From NCBI GenBank assembly GCA_023055505.1, contig JALIRH010000045.1:2170001-2234000 (forward strand): a stretch of 64,000 bases of DNA, written 5' to 3'. This stretch comes from Callipepla californica brunnescens (Eukaryota > Chordata > Aves > Galliformes > Odontophoridae). Positions 10,259 through 20,190 of this stretch are shown here, piece by piece. Every line of letters begins with the position of its first letter. Positions within the stretch are counted from its first letter, which is position 1. The notes under the pieces are model-generated. The model was not told the DNA's origin. It worked only from the letters and a program-made list of their open reading frames with translations, and made no database searches. Position numbers and translations under genes: made by a program.

Positions 10259-12279
10259 CTCGTTGGTTGAGCCCTGGCCCCAGATCCCATAGGGCTCTGG
10301 AGAGCGAGGAAGGTCAGCACCTTTGTGGATTTAACCCCAAAAACCTCAAGCTATGCTGCCATCCTTCAAGCAAAAGGACTATCAACGCTCCTGGAATTTC
10401 TCGTTCAAAACAATGCGTCACTCCCGGAGCAGGAGAGGGACCAGCTCTAGGTGACTCGTCACCTGCCCAACACCCCTGGGCCAAGGTGGAGCACCCGCTG
10501 TGCTCCGGCCCTTGGTTTCCTGTTTGCTCTGCCCACAGCTCTCCCGGAGCGCCCGGAATGGCCGGCAGTGCCCTTTCCTGTGCACCCAGGTGTCTTGTTT
10601 GATTAGGAACAGGTTACCTGGATACGACGCTTCATCAAAGGGAATCCTGTGTTGATGGCATCCCAGGGATGCTTGGGTAATTGTAGGTTGCTGCCTGGCT
10701 GGAGCCAGTTCAACCCCTGCCTCAGCTCTGCTGGAAGTTGTTGTGCTGGAGAGGAGCCCTGCATGCAAAGCGCAGGGAGAAGAGCTGAGAGCTTCCACCG
10801 GAGATGCTATCATGAAAATATTGTAAGCAGGTGGCCCCAAAATCACCTTCCCTCTCGAGCTCATGCAGATGCCTAGGCAAGACAGCAGGCAACAGGAAGG
10901 GCAGCATCACCCAGCTGATGGAGGCCAGAGAGCTGAGGTCTCCTCGTGGCTTTCCCACTCACCCGAAGCTCGCAGGTCTCCTTGCGTTGCCCTGCGCAGA
11001 ATGGGACTGCCACGCATTGCAATAATGTGGGGGTGTTTTAGATTATTGGCTCTAATTCACCAGCCGAAGAATTCCACGGGTGACAGCTCCTCCTCCTGCA
11101 TATTACTGGACACATCACAAGAAAAGAAAGTGAAATTAATCAGAGTTCATGATTTGGAACAGCTCATGCTGCCTTGTCTAATTTTACTCTTTCCCAGGCC
11201 AAACCTATTCAGCCAAAGTACTTATTTAATTACTGCATTTTCTATAATCATCCACTCGCAGCCCATAAATGCAAGTAAGACACCAGGCTCCAGCCAGCAG
11301 TCACTGGGGAATTATGATGCACTTGGAACAAAGAATTGCTCCGGACCAGGATGGCTGGCACCCTTGAGACATCAGCTATTAACTAATTTTCACCTCTCCG
11401 GTAATAACTCCAACCTTTTCCATGAATACAGAGAAAGCCCTAATGCTTGCAGTGCGAGGCTCTCATAGCTTGATCTAGCTCTCATTTAAAAGAGAAGCAA
11501 TGGATTTCCCCATGGAGATCCACGGAGGCAAACAACGTGGGATGAGGAGAAGCTGTGGCATCCTGCGATGCTGCCCCGCGTGGTGCTGGGACAGAGGTGA
11601 GCCAAGGGAATGGGCTGTTCCTCATGGCTGGGATGGGTTTACCAGCTGACAGGGACTGAGCCCTACTTAGGGAGAAGCTGCTGGAAGTGGCTCCTTCCAG
11701 CACCTGGGGATCAGCGTGATCCCAGATGTCACACCCTCCGTGTAACTCATCAGGAGGGCGGAGGTAGGAACAGGGAGCGTTGAGCAACCGCCAGCTGTTT
11801 CATTTTGGGAAGAGTTTCAGGATTTTGAAATTTCCAGCTCTTTTGGAAAAGGAAGAAAACAAAAAAATGATGTTGATATTTCCCACCATCCAAAGCTGGA
11901 TGAGCAGAAGAGAAGAGGTCTCGCTCCCAACCCCATGCCGAACCCAGAAACTCAAAGGCTGCCCAAATATTTTGGCTCAAAGTTTGTCCAAATTCACTGC
12001 CTGCCTCCATCTACACTGCCCCATTTTCTGTTCTGGAATGACTTCATCTCAGAGGTCATAAGGTTTTGAAAATGTATTATTTCTTTCCAGTTTTTCAGCA
12101 CATGCTGCATAATGAAGTTCTCAAAGGAAGACCTGGAGCTGGATGAATCCTATTAATTTCCCTCACCTCTTGAGATAAGGCTTTCCACTTGAAGAGAGAA
12201 GCTGTCTGGGCACATGGCTTCAGCCAGAGAGATTGAACATTTCAGATTGGGTCAGACAGTGATTGCCTCCAGCAGAGAG

Positions 12280-12690
12280 AAACACCTGAGTGTGTCACAG
12301 AGCCCTGAGATGACCATGAGCTGCCAATGGGATGTGGCAGAATGCATGAGTATGGGTTATACAATCCTGGGATCGTTCTCCTCAATGTTTCCAGAAGAAA
12401 TTGGGTATTCCTTGTTCATGGCTTCGTGGAATCTCACCTGGAATACAGTGCATGATTTCCATTGAGAAGCAGCACCATGAGGGAAACTAGAGGAAGCTTG
12501 TCTCTTACAGGTGGATGGGTACGGTCTTGTTCTGCCTAAGGAGAGGCTCTGCCTAAATACTCATGAGGTGGAAAGACGACGTGGACTTGAAGGACAGACA
12601 ATGTGACGACAAGGATGAGTTTGTACACAATGGACATTAATAAATTTAGGCTAGAAACCAGCAAGTTCCTTATCAGCCACTTAGCCTTTA
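12280..12690 (+). pseudogene. ancient CR1/L3-type LINE, decayed ORF2 C-terminus and 3' UTR
   Basis: The plus strand shows the successive landmarks of the C-terminal part of a CR1/L3-class reverse-transcriptase ORF. At about 12310-12375 there is an MSQQC-like segment, here read MSCQWDVAE, followed by an ILG motif. At about 12425-12455 there is an HLEYC-like segment, here decayed to LTWNT. The 3' UTR-like AAATTTAGGCTAGAAACC with the following AGTTCC lies at about 12646-12675. Spacing between these landmarks agrees with the family. Frameshifts, stops and substitutions are many, so this is an old dead copy. A surviving 83-codon open frame at 12214-12465 covers part of it by chance. The subfamily cannot be assigned by eye. 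Confidence 0.65.
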
Positions 12691-15484
12691 ATGTATGTGA
12701 GAAACGTCAAGGGTGGTGTTTGTTTCGCCCAGCTTCAGATGTTCAGAGTGAGGACGTCTGCATCTGAGAGCAGAGCACCTGGGGCTCTGTCTACAGTCCA
12801 CGGAGAGGTGGCTCCAGTAATGCACTCAGCCTAATGCAGGCGCCGTGCAGGGGGAGGTGAGCCCTGGTATCCCACAGCAGCAGAGAGGAAGGCACAGCCC
12901 TATCCCTTCACTTGCCTCTAGGGAGAAAGGCCCAGGGGCACAAATCAAGTGGGAACACGGCCTGGTGATGCTGAGGAGGATATGGAGAACCCCCTTTGGT
13001 TTTTAAGACAAAAAGTAAGGGCTTGGAGGAGTAAGGACAAGAAACCTGAAGGGCGCAGTTTGCCATTAGCACGGCAGAACTGTCTTCTTTACAGCTGGGA
13101 TTCTTCCTGGCTGGAGAACTGGAAAAAAAATGCAGATTTGGAAAACTGCAGAACTGAGACATGGGAAGCTTGCATGGGAGTGGAAGAGATCCCGAAAGCC
13201 GCAGTAAGGACGTGGGCACTTCGTGCCACCTGGCTCCAGGATGAGGCACCAGCCCTCCCCTCCCTCTTCCTGAGCCCACGGTGAGCGGGCGTCCCCAGAA
13301 GTGCCACATTGCACACAAGCAGGTGTCACCAAGCCGCCCCATCCTGTGCGGAACGAGTTTATGGGCTTGATGCAATCCTCAGCAGGCGGCCGGCTGGCGG
13401 CAGCATTCCTGGGCACGGAGTCATGGGCTGCTCACACAAAGCTCTGGAAGAGGGCACTCTGTGTGGGTGAGCGCTGGGTGCCAGCACGGAGCCCCACATG
13501 TTGGTGTGGGGCACATGGCAGCGAGCAGTGGGTGAGCATGGGCTGCACGCAGCTCCGTGGGATGCACGATGCCTTCCCACCTTGGGATGAGTTGGAAAAG
13601 GGCACCTTATCCTGCTCTGTCCCAGAATATGCAGGGGATGGGAGCATGAACTTGCTAGCATGCTTCCCTACAGCCCCTACTGTGGGAAATCAGAGAACAC
13701 CCATTTAATAAGGTTAACAGCACCTAGGAGGCTTTGGAGATGTAGGAGACTGTCACTGGGTTCCAACTTCAGAGTCATGAGGACCTCTATTTGATCCCTA
13801 ACTCACCCGAGGATTCCCAATGGCGTTATCGAAGGTGCATCCCTTGGATACCGCAAAAGAGAGGAATCCAATCCAACAACTGCTGTCCTAATTGATTACA
13901 AGTCTCACTAACTGGCTTTTTTTGCATTGGCACACATTGTGACCCCTCTGCCGATGGGCAAAGCTGCCTGCAGAAGTTGGTTTACCAGAAAACATGAGAT
14001 CTAAATGGGTCTGAGCTCAGCACTAGTTGGTGAGGGACAGATTTCACACCCATGTGCTCACCATCACTTCTTTCTGCACACTCTAGAGGGTCCCAACATT
14101 TTTAGCAAGAGCGTCTCCCACTGACGTTTCGAAGCAGCAGCCGCAATCCATCAGGTACATGTTGAAAAACACGCTGGGAGTTGCCAGGACCCAAGCTCTT
14201 TGGAAAACCTGGCCCCATCTTGAAAAACCAGCTCCCATCTCCTGAAAATCTGGTCCCCACAAAGCAGCACGGCTTCTCCCCTCACTCAGCGCTGCGGCGG
14301 CACAGACAGTCTGGCCCCCTGCGTCTCCCTGCCAGAATTAAGCCTTCAAAGTTGATCTAAAAAAGTAATTTCGGGGCTGACAGATAAGAAGTGTGAAAAT
14401 GCCACGGGGAATGATTGGCATATGCTCCGGTGGAGACACTGGGGTAGGTTGGATTTAATTACAGGCTGGCCCGGTGGCAGTACCTGTCAGATGACTCACT
14501 TCCATCGCATCCCGCAAGGTTTCTCCTTTTCTCTCTCCCCTCGCACCTCTCTCCACGGGGCTCTTTCATCAGATACTGCTCTCTGGATGCCTCGCGAGCC
14601 TTGAGGCACTGAGTCACCTGGCATCAGCAGAACCGGGCACGGAGCAGCGCGTGGTCCGCCTGACACCAGCATGCACCCACTCACCCAGCACAGTGATGGG
14701 GGAAGGAGCCTGTGATGGCTACAGCCATGCAAGCTGGCATTTTGGGAAGGAAGAGGTTGCTATTGTGTGCTCTAAAGGGATGGAGCTCGTATTATCTTAT
14801 GGGGAGAGGTATGGAAACGAGCAGGCTTTGAACAGCTTTGTTAACCCTGCCCAGCCATCCCAAAGAAGTGTTTTAGGAATAAGTAGAGTTCTGCACACTG
14901 CTGGGAGGAAATTCTGCTCAGGAGGTGGGGAAGGGTGGGGATTTGGAGAGAAGATGTGGGATCATAGCATGAAGAGGATTAGAGGTTACAAATTTGGGGC
15001 TTATTCCTAATAAATTCTGTAATTTACAGCAGTAAGGACAATGCTAAATCAGCAATGCAAAGGGGAAAATGTGAGGGGCTGTATGGAGACCGAAGCAGTG
15101 TTCAGATCGCGACTCGTGTCTCAGAAAACCTATGGATGGAGGTAAATATTATCCAGTGTCAGAGTAATAATAATAATGGAAGAGTAAGAAATGGAAATTG
15201 GAATAAAACACAAAAGGGGAGGATGGAGACAGACTTACCAGAAAGCTTTGATAAAAACCACGAACTCCAAAGGGAAAGTGGACAGTCCCACCTAGAGCAC
15301 AGCGAGTGGGGTGGGAGGTGCCATACAACCCTGCACAAAGGGTCAGCAGGGCACAAAGAGCAACAATGCTCGAGTTGGAGGCAGTTATTTCATTGCAATT
15401 CAGTGACCTCCGGTCTCAACAGTCCCCCAGAACAAGGCGGTATTTTTCATGTTAGAATTTGTTTAATTTTTTTTTTGTTTCTTT
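12691..15484. other. single-copy noncoding DNA
   Basis: No gene or repeat is recognised. The stretch 13710-14420 contains no notable open frame on either strand. At about 14330-14480 it becomes AT-richer with low similarity to any repeat I know. A T10 run is at about 15467-15476. Confidence 0.5.
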
Positions 15485-15545
15485 AGGTTGAACCATGGTC
15501 CCATTGAAGCTGGTGGGACTTATGCCATGGACCAGGTTGGTCAGA
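15485..15545 (+). repeat. ancient amniote repeat fragment with CCATTGAAG...GGGACTTATGCC core
   Basis: It resembles an old dispersed repeat common in reptiles and birds, built around a CCATTGAAGTCAATGGGA palindrome followed by an ACTTATGCCA-type segment. Here CCCATTGAAGCTGGTGGGA is followed by CTTATGCCATGG. I do not know its formal family name. Confidence 0.5.
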
Positions 15546-15997
15546 TATTTCTGTTGGTTTTCCCTCCATCCTCGTGGGTCAAGAGTCAATGGGAAACAGA
15601 TCCCTTTGGAACAAACAAGAAAAATGGGAAGCACATGTTTCCTGCTCCCAAAGAGGTGCACATGGCCCTGATCCCCTGGAAGAGTTGGTTTTCTCCAAGC
15701 CCCCCCAGTGATGGAAAGGCAAATTCCTTCAGGAATGACTTCACGTGCTTCATTGCTCTCCCCAGTCTCCTTTTCCTTCTTCCCCAGACTGGAGCATAAG
15801 GTCAGCTTATCTCCAACTCATGTCCCCAGAACGACCAGATCCCCTGGAGAGCTGCTCCCGTGTGGATCCCAAGCACTGTGGAAGAAGTGGGTGCTCCTCC
15901 TGGAGAGCTGGGTCAGTGGGCTCCTGAGTGGACCCGAGCCCTGGAGAATCTCACGGTTGCAGGACCCCAATGCCAGCGCTCATGTTTCTCCTGATTT
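15546..15997. other. single-copy noncoding DNA
   Basis: No gene or repeat is recognised. Confidence 0.5.
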
Positions 15998-16126
15998 ATC
16001 ATAGAAACATGGAACGGTTTGAGTTGGAAGGGACCCTTATGGTCCAACACCCCTGCAATGAACGGGCACACCCACGGCTCCTCCAGGTGCTCGCAGCCCT
16101 GTCCAGCCTGCAGACGGATGGGATAT
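15998..16126 (-). mobile_element. CR1 LINE, 3'-end fragment (left of an inverted pair)
   Basis: It begins with the tail complement (ATCATAGAAACATGG), then TTGGAAGGGACC, then GTCCAACACCCCTGC, then the block around CTCCAGGTGCTCGCAGCCC and CCAGCCTG. The body ends at about 16126, where a CR1 end in the opposite orientation begins. Confidence 0.85.
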
Positions 16127-16246
16127 GTGAGATCTTACTTGTAATGAGGGACCTGGTTCAGTGGGAAATGTTGGTGGTAAGTGGAAGGTTGGACTGGATG
16201 ATCTTAGAGGCCTTTTCCAACCTTGGTGATTTTATGATTCTAATGA
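16127..16246 (+). mobile_element. CR1 LINE, 3'-end fragment (right of an inverted pair)
   Basis: The GGGACCTGGTTCAGTGGG segment is followed by GGTTGGACTGGATGATCTTA, GAGGCCTTTTCCAACCTTGG and the tail GATTTTATGATTCTAATG. It is a 5'-truncated CR1 of a different subfamily from its left neighbour, since the last 60 bases differ in type. Confidence 0.9.
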
Positions 16247-18250
16247 TCCATTGATATGGAATTAAGCACCTCTGTGAGCACATGCACTGCAAGCCATCTG
16301 ATCCCCCCACAGTTCTATCCCAATCCCACTTACCCAGGCCAAAGCACCAGGTCTGAACTGGGATTGACTCATGTCTCCCAGTCACTGCCTTGTCCGAGGA
16401 GAGGGAGACCCTGTGTGGAGACAGGGAGCAGCACACCAGGCAGGTCCACGTGGGAGGAGAACCACGGGACTCACCTGCGCTCCCTGCCTGGATGGAACTT
16501 CTGTTTCCAGGCTCTGGTTAAAAGAGCATTCTCACTAAATTTCTGCTCAGAAAAGCAACAGAGCCAAAATTCCCACACCTCTGTTTCAAAGTTTTTGGTG
16601 TGTTTCCTTTTTTTTTTTTTTAAATCAGCTTTAAATGTTATCACTGAGACAGTGCGTGACCACAGAAAGAAGGGGGGACAGAAGAGAGGCAATGAGGATT
16701 GGTGCTAAAATATTTGGGTTCAGGTGAAATCAAAGACACACAGGGTTTGTTGTGGCTGGCTTGTTACGTATTTCAACCACAAACCATCCTCTTTGTAGAA
16801 AACTGCCATTTTCAATGGGTATCAAAGGCAGATCGGGGTGCAAGGAGTGTATGAGAGACAGGCATCAAAGAGAAGAGCGTGACAACCATCCTTTCACCCT
16901 GCCCCACGAAAACTACGATTTATGTAAGGGAAAAGAGAAGGGGGAGGTGCTCCCGTGCCGTAGAAGAACTCCAGCACTGTTTTGCTGAGGAAGAACACAA
17001 AGCACCCGAAGGAGAAGTCTGCAGTGACAGCAGGCCATGGGTCAGAGCTATGGCATCTCCTCGCAGACGGCACTGAGGAATGCTTGAAGCCAACACAGTG
17101 ACACAGATCACAAAGCACCTGACCTATTTCCCCCGAGGCCCATAGTCAGAGCAGCCTGGAGAACCATCAGAGGTCTTTAACCCGAATAGCTTTGGCCATA
17201 CCTGCAGCTCACCCCGTTGCAAGTGGGTCACATCCAGAAATGAGCAACGGGTCCATATCAGGACCTTCAATTTCACTGCCTGAATGCCAGCAAGAGATTC
17301 AAGCTCCCACCTCTCGCCACTGCAATGAACAGATCCCACCCGCAGGGAAAATCATCTCACACCCCATGAAGCTTTTGCCCTGCGTGAACCAAGAGGGGCA
17401 GCAGTTCCCCAAATTGCCCCCAGTCTGTGCTCCCAGGACCAAGAGACAAGCTTGGGATGGAGCACTTCTCATTCCTCCCCATGTTGCTGAGGTGGGCGTC
17501 CCCTTCTGCAAGGGGATTAAAAATGAGCTTGAATACTGTAAGAGTCAGAAATAAATAGAGAAGGTGCAGTCCTTGTGCTGGGCCACCACTTCTGGGGCTT
17601 TTAGAAGCTGCTGTTTTCCTCTGTAGTCATCAGGAACCTTTACCAAAAACTGAGATTGCGGAGTGTTCGCCCAACTGCAAGAAAGAGCACTTTTTTTTTT
17701 TTTTTAAGAAAAAAATTATGAAGAGCTGAAGTGCAACACAGAATGAATGCGATGAGGCAGAAACATCACGAAAGTTTGCAACGCTGGTGTTGAAAGAGGA
17801 GCCCTTTGTATGCTAATGATCTTTCTCCTTCTGTGCCCAACCGCTGAAGGGCGAATCGAGTGCTCCCAGTGCTGAGATGATGGGAAGTTCAGCATATCCA
17901 AGGACAGCCGCATCTCCTGGCACGCTGCTGCAACCTGCCCCACCCCAGAGGCCACCACGGGGGAGCTGCCCTGCTATCAGCCTGCTCCTCTCCCCAGTCC
18001 CCGATGCAGAGGAATGGCTGCACAGCAGCTGGTGGATGCGATGTGATCCAACATTCTCAGGGAGGAAAGGGCCTGGGGATGCAAGGATGCCATGTGATTG
18101 CATGAGGGGGCAGCTTGTGCTGCTGTCACTCCCACTGCCCATCAATAAGGATGAGGCTTTGCACCCCTACACCCCACACCAGCTCATCTTTGTGATATGG
18201 GATTCAGGGTTTTGCTTTGCTGCTCCAAAAGGCCACAGCAGCAGAGCCCA
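16247..18250. other. single-copy noncoding DNA
   Basis: No gene or interspersed repeat is recognised. Homopolymer T runs occur at 16608-16621 and 17691-17705, the latter followed by an A-rich stretch. They have no recognisable SINE or LINE body attached on either side. Confidence 0.5.
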
Positions 18251-18456
18251 GAGCTCGGGTTGGATATTAGGAGCAATTTCTTCTCTGAAGAGCAGTGATG
18301 TGTTGGCACAGGCTGCTCCAGGAGGTGGTGGAGTCCCCATCGCTGAGGTGTCCCAGAATGTGGAGATGTGGCACTGAGGAACGTGGTCCGTGGGCACAGT
18401 GGGTGGGCTTGGGATCTGAGAGATACTTTCCAAACCTCAGTGATTCTGTGATTTTT
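18251..18456 (+). mobile_element. CR1 LINE, 3'-end fragment
   Basis: It starts with GGTTGGATATTAGGAGCAATTT, then the GGCACAGGCTGCTCCAGGAG block, GTGGTGGAGTCCCC, GTGGAGATGTGGCACTGAGG and the tail CCAAACCTCAGTGATTCTGTG. About 200 bp of the 3' UTR is preserved. Confidence 0.93.
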
Positions 18457-18845
18457 CTCCTGGTTAAAGCATACTGCTCCTCTCCAGCAGCGATCCTGAG
18501 GACCTCAAGAGTTTGGAGGTGGGATATATTCAGCCATGAGGTCTTCCTATAAGTCCAGACAGCTTCCAAGGCGAGGATTATCTTCACTGAGAGCTCACCT
18601 CCTTTTTCTTGACATTATTTTGGATAATTTGATGGAAGAGAGCGAGGCTCCTTCCCTTAAAGTCAAACTACAGAAGTCAGTTCTGTTCCACAGCAAGGCT
18701 GGAAATATAGCCCAGAGGTCCCCCACCCTTGGGCTGCATTTTATCCACAGTAATTCGTTTTCTAAATGTTTATGTTAAATAAACACTTTCTGGAATTGTT
18801 CAACATAGTAATTATTGGCAGATAATTGCCTGTAATGAGCAGATA
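18457..18845. other. single-copy noncoding DNA
   Basis: No gene or repeat is recognised. The last 100 bp is AT-rich. Confidence 0.5.
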
Positions 18846-19100
18846 GTGACAGGACAAGGGAGGGTGGCTTTAAGCTAAAAGAGGGGGAATTTAGATCAGA
18901 TGTGAAGAGGACATTCTTTACCCAGAGGCGGTGATGCCCTGGCACTGCTGCCAGAGCTGGGGGTACCTATCCCTGGAGGTGCCTAAGGCCATGGATGGAC
19001 CCTGGGCTGCCTGAGCTGGGAGGGAGTTGTCTGAACCTATGGCAGGGGTTTGAAACTGAATAGGCTCTAAAGATACCCCCCAACCCAAACATTCTACAAA
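18846..19100 (+). mobile_element. CR1 LINE, 3'-end fragment (left of tail-to-tail pair)
   Basis: It reads GACAAGGGAGGGTGGCTTTAA, AGAGGGGGAATTTAGATCAG, GCCCTGGCACTGCTGCCAGA, CTATCCCTGGAGGTGCCTAA, CTATGGCAGGGGTTTGA, then CCCAACCCAAACATTCTAC at the tail. It is about 255 bp of CR1 3' UTR, ending directly at the tail of the next, opposite CR1. Confidence 0.93.
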
Positions 19101-19260
19101 TCACAGAATCCTTGAGGTTGGACAATACCTTTGAGATCCCCACTTGGAACCCCAACCCATCCCACCATGCCCACTAACCACATCTCCACAGACCCTGAAC
19201 GCCTTCAGGGATGGGACCTCCCTGAATCTGCTCCAGTGCCTGACCAAATGCAGCTCCACT
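19101..19260 (-). mobile_element. CR1 LINE, 3'-end fragment (right of tail-to-tail pair)
   Basis: It begins at TCACAGAATCCTTGAGGTTG and continues through TTTGAGATCCCC, ACCCCAACCCATCCCACCAT, GCCCACTAACCACATC and a TTCAGGGATGGGACCTCCCT block. It belongs to a different CR1 3'-end type from the element on its left. Confidence 0.9.
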
Positions 19261-20120
19261 GCCCCGATGGCAATGGCAGGACCTTGTCTGACATCACACA
19301 GCTGAGGGCAGAGCACTCATCCCTGTGTGCCCGCGTGACGTCGGGCTGTGTCAGCAGAAGCGTGTTGCAGCACGAGGCGACATCGCAACGGCCTCCGTGG
19401 CATCACCCAGACCCATGTTGCAGGTCATGCCACAAGGGATGGAAATTGCAGCGTAGGCACCAGAACTGGTCCACGCAGCCCTGGGTACGGGTCAGCACCC
19501 CAACGGTGCGTGGCGGGAGGAGCAGGATGGTTCAGCACCCATCTGAACGTGGCCAACATCAACTGCCCCACGCAGACTGCTTCCTTGGGAAGCCACATGC
19601 CTACAGCCCCAGACCTGAGGTCACTGGCTCATGCCCATTGTCTCTTCTCGCCCACATCCAGTGCATCACCTCTTGTTCTTCCTCAACATGAGCCACAGCA
19701 GGAGGTAGCGGTGGAAAGACAGGATGAAGGAGATAAAGCTCCTAACAACCTTCCCAAGGGCTAGAACCTCCCCAGAGTCGTTTATTTTATTATTTCTAAT
19801 GGCCAGGATTTGTCCTGTTGTGTTGATGGTCTCTTTGTTGTTTTTTCTTTTCCTTTCTTCCTTTCCTTCCTATCAGCAGGCTGATAACATGCTTGCTAAC
19901 CACACTGAGCATGGAGGAACCCTCCAACCTTCCTCCACAAACTCACAAAAGTGATATTTTCATAAAATAGTAATAAAAGGAGGTTTCTGCTCCAAGAGAT
20001 TCCCACTGGGTTCTAAGCAAAGTGATTCAGCAGATGGGAAACATCCCAGGGGCACCACTGGGAAGGCAGCAATTGACCAAGAGGGCAGAGCTGCAGGAGA
20101 ACTGCTGCCATATCTCACTG
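19261..20120. other. single-copy noncoding DNA
   Basis: No gene is recognised. A pyrimidine-rich TTTC/CTTT stretch lies at about 19838-19872. Confidence 0.5.
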
Positions 20121-20190
20121 AGTCATAGTAAATAGTTGGAGGGGACCCCAAGGATCATTGAGTCCAACTCCAGCCTCATCTCAGCCTGCC
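20121..20190 (-). mobile_element. CR1 LINE, short 3'-end fragment
   Basis: GTCATAGTAAATAGTTGGAG, GGGACCCCAAGGATCATTGA and GTCCAACTCC match the complement of a CR1 3' terminus. Only about 70 bp is recognisable. Confidence 0.75.

Larger units (their letters stand above)
7816..12279. other. mostly single-copy noncoding DNA
   Basis: It contains an A15 run at 8216-8230, a weak MIR-like scrap at about 8053-8095, the MIR-like fragment listed at 8333, and a possible CR1 scrap at about 8430-8475 (GGTTGGAAGGGACCTCTGG) too short to call. A 51-bp-period partial duplication spans about 10175-10258. The stretch from about 11020 to 11290 is AT-rich and looks unlike its surroundings (see findings). No gene is recognised. 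Confidence 0.5.

Noticed and set aside
16600..17720. T14 and T15 runs considered as retroposon poly-A tails
   Set aside because: No SINE or LINE body or target-site duplication is visible next to them, and avian CR1 does not use poly-A tails.
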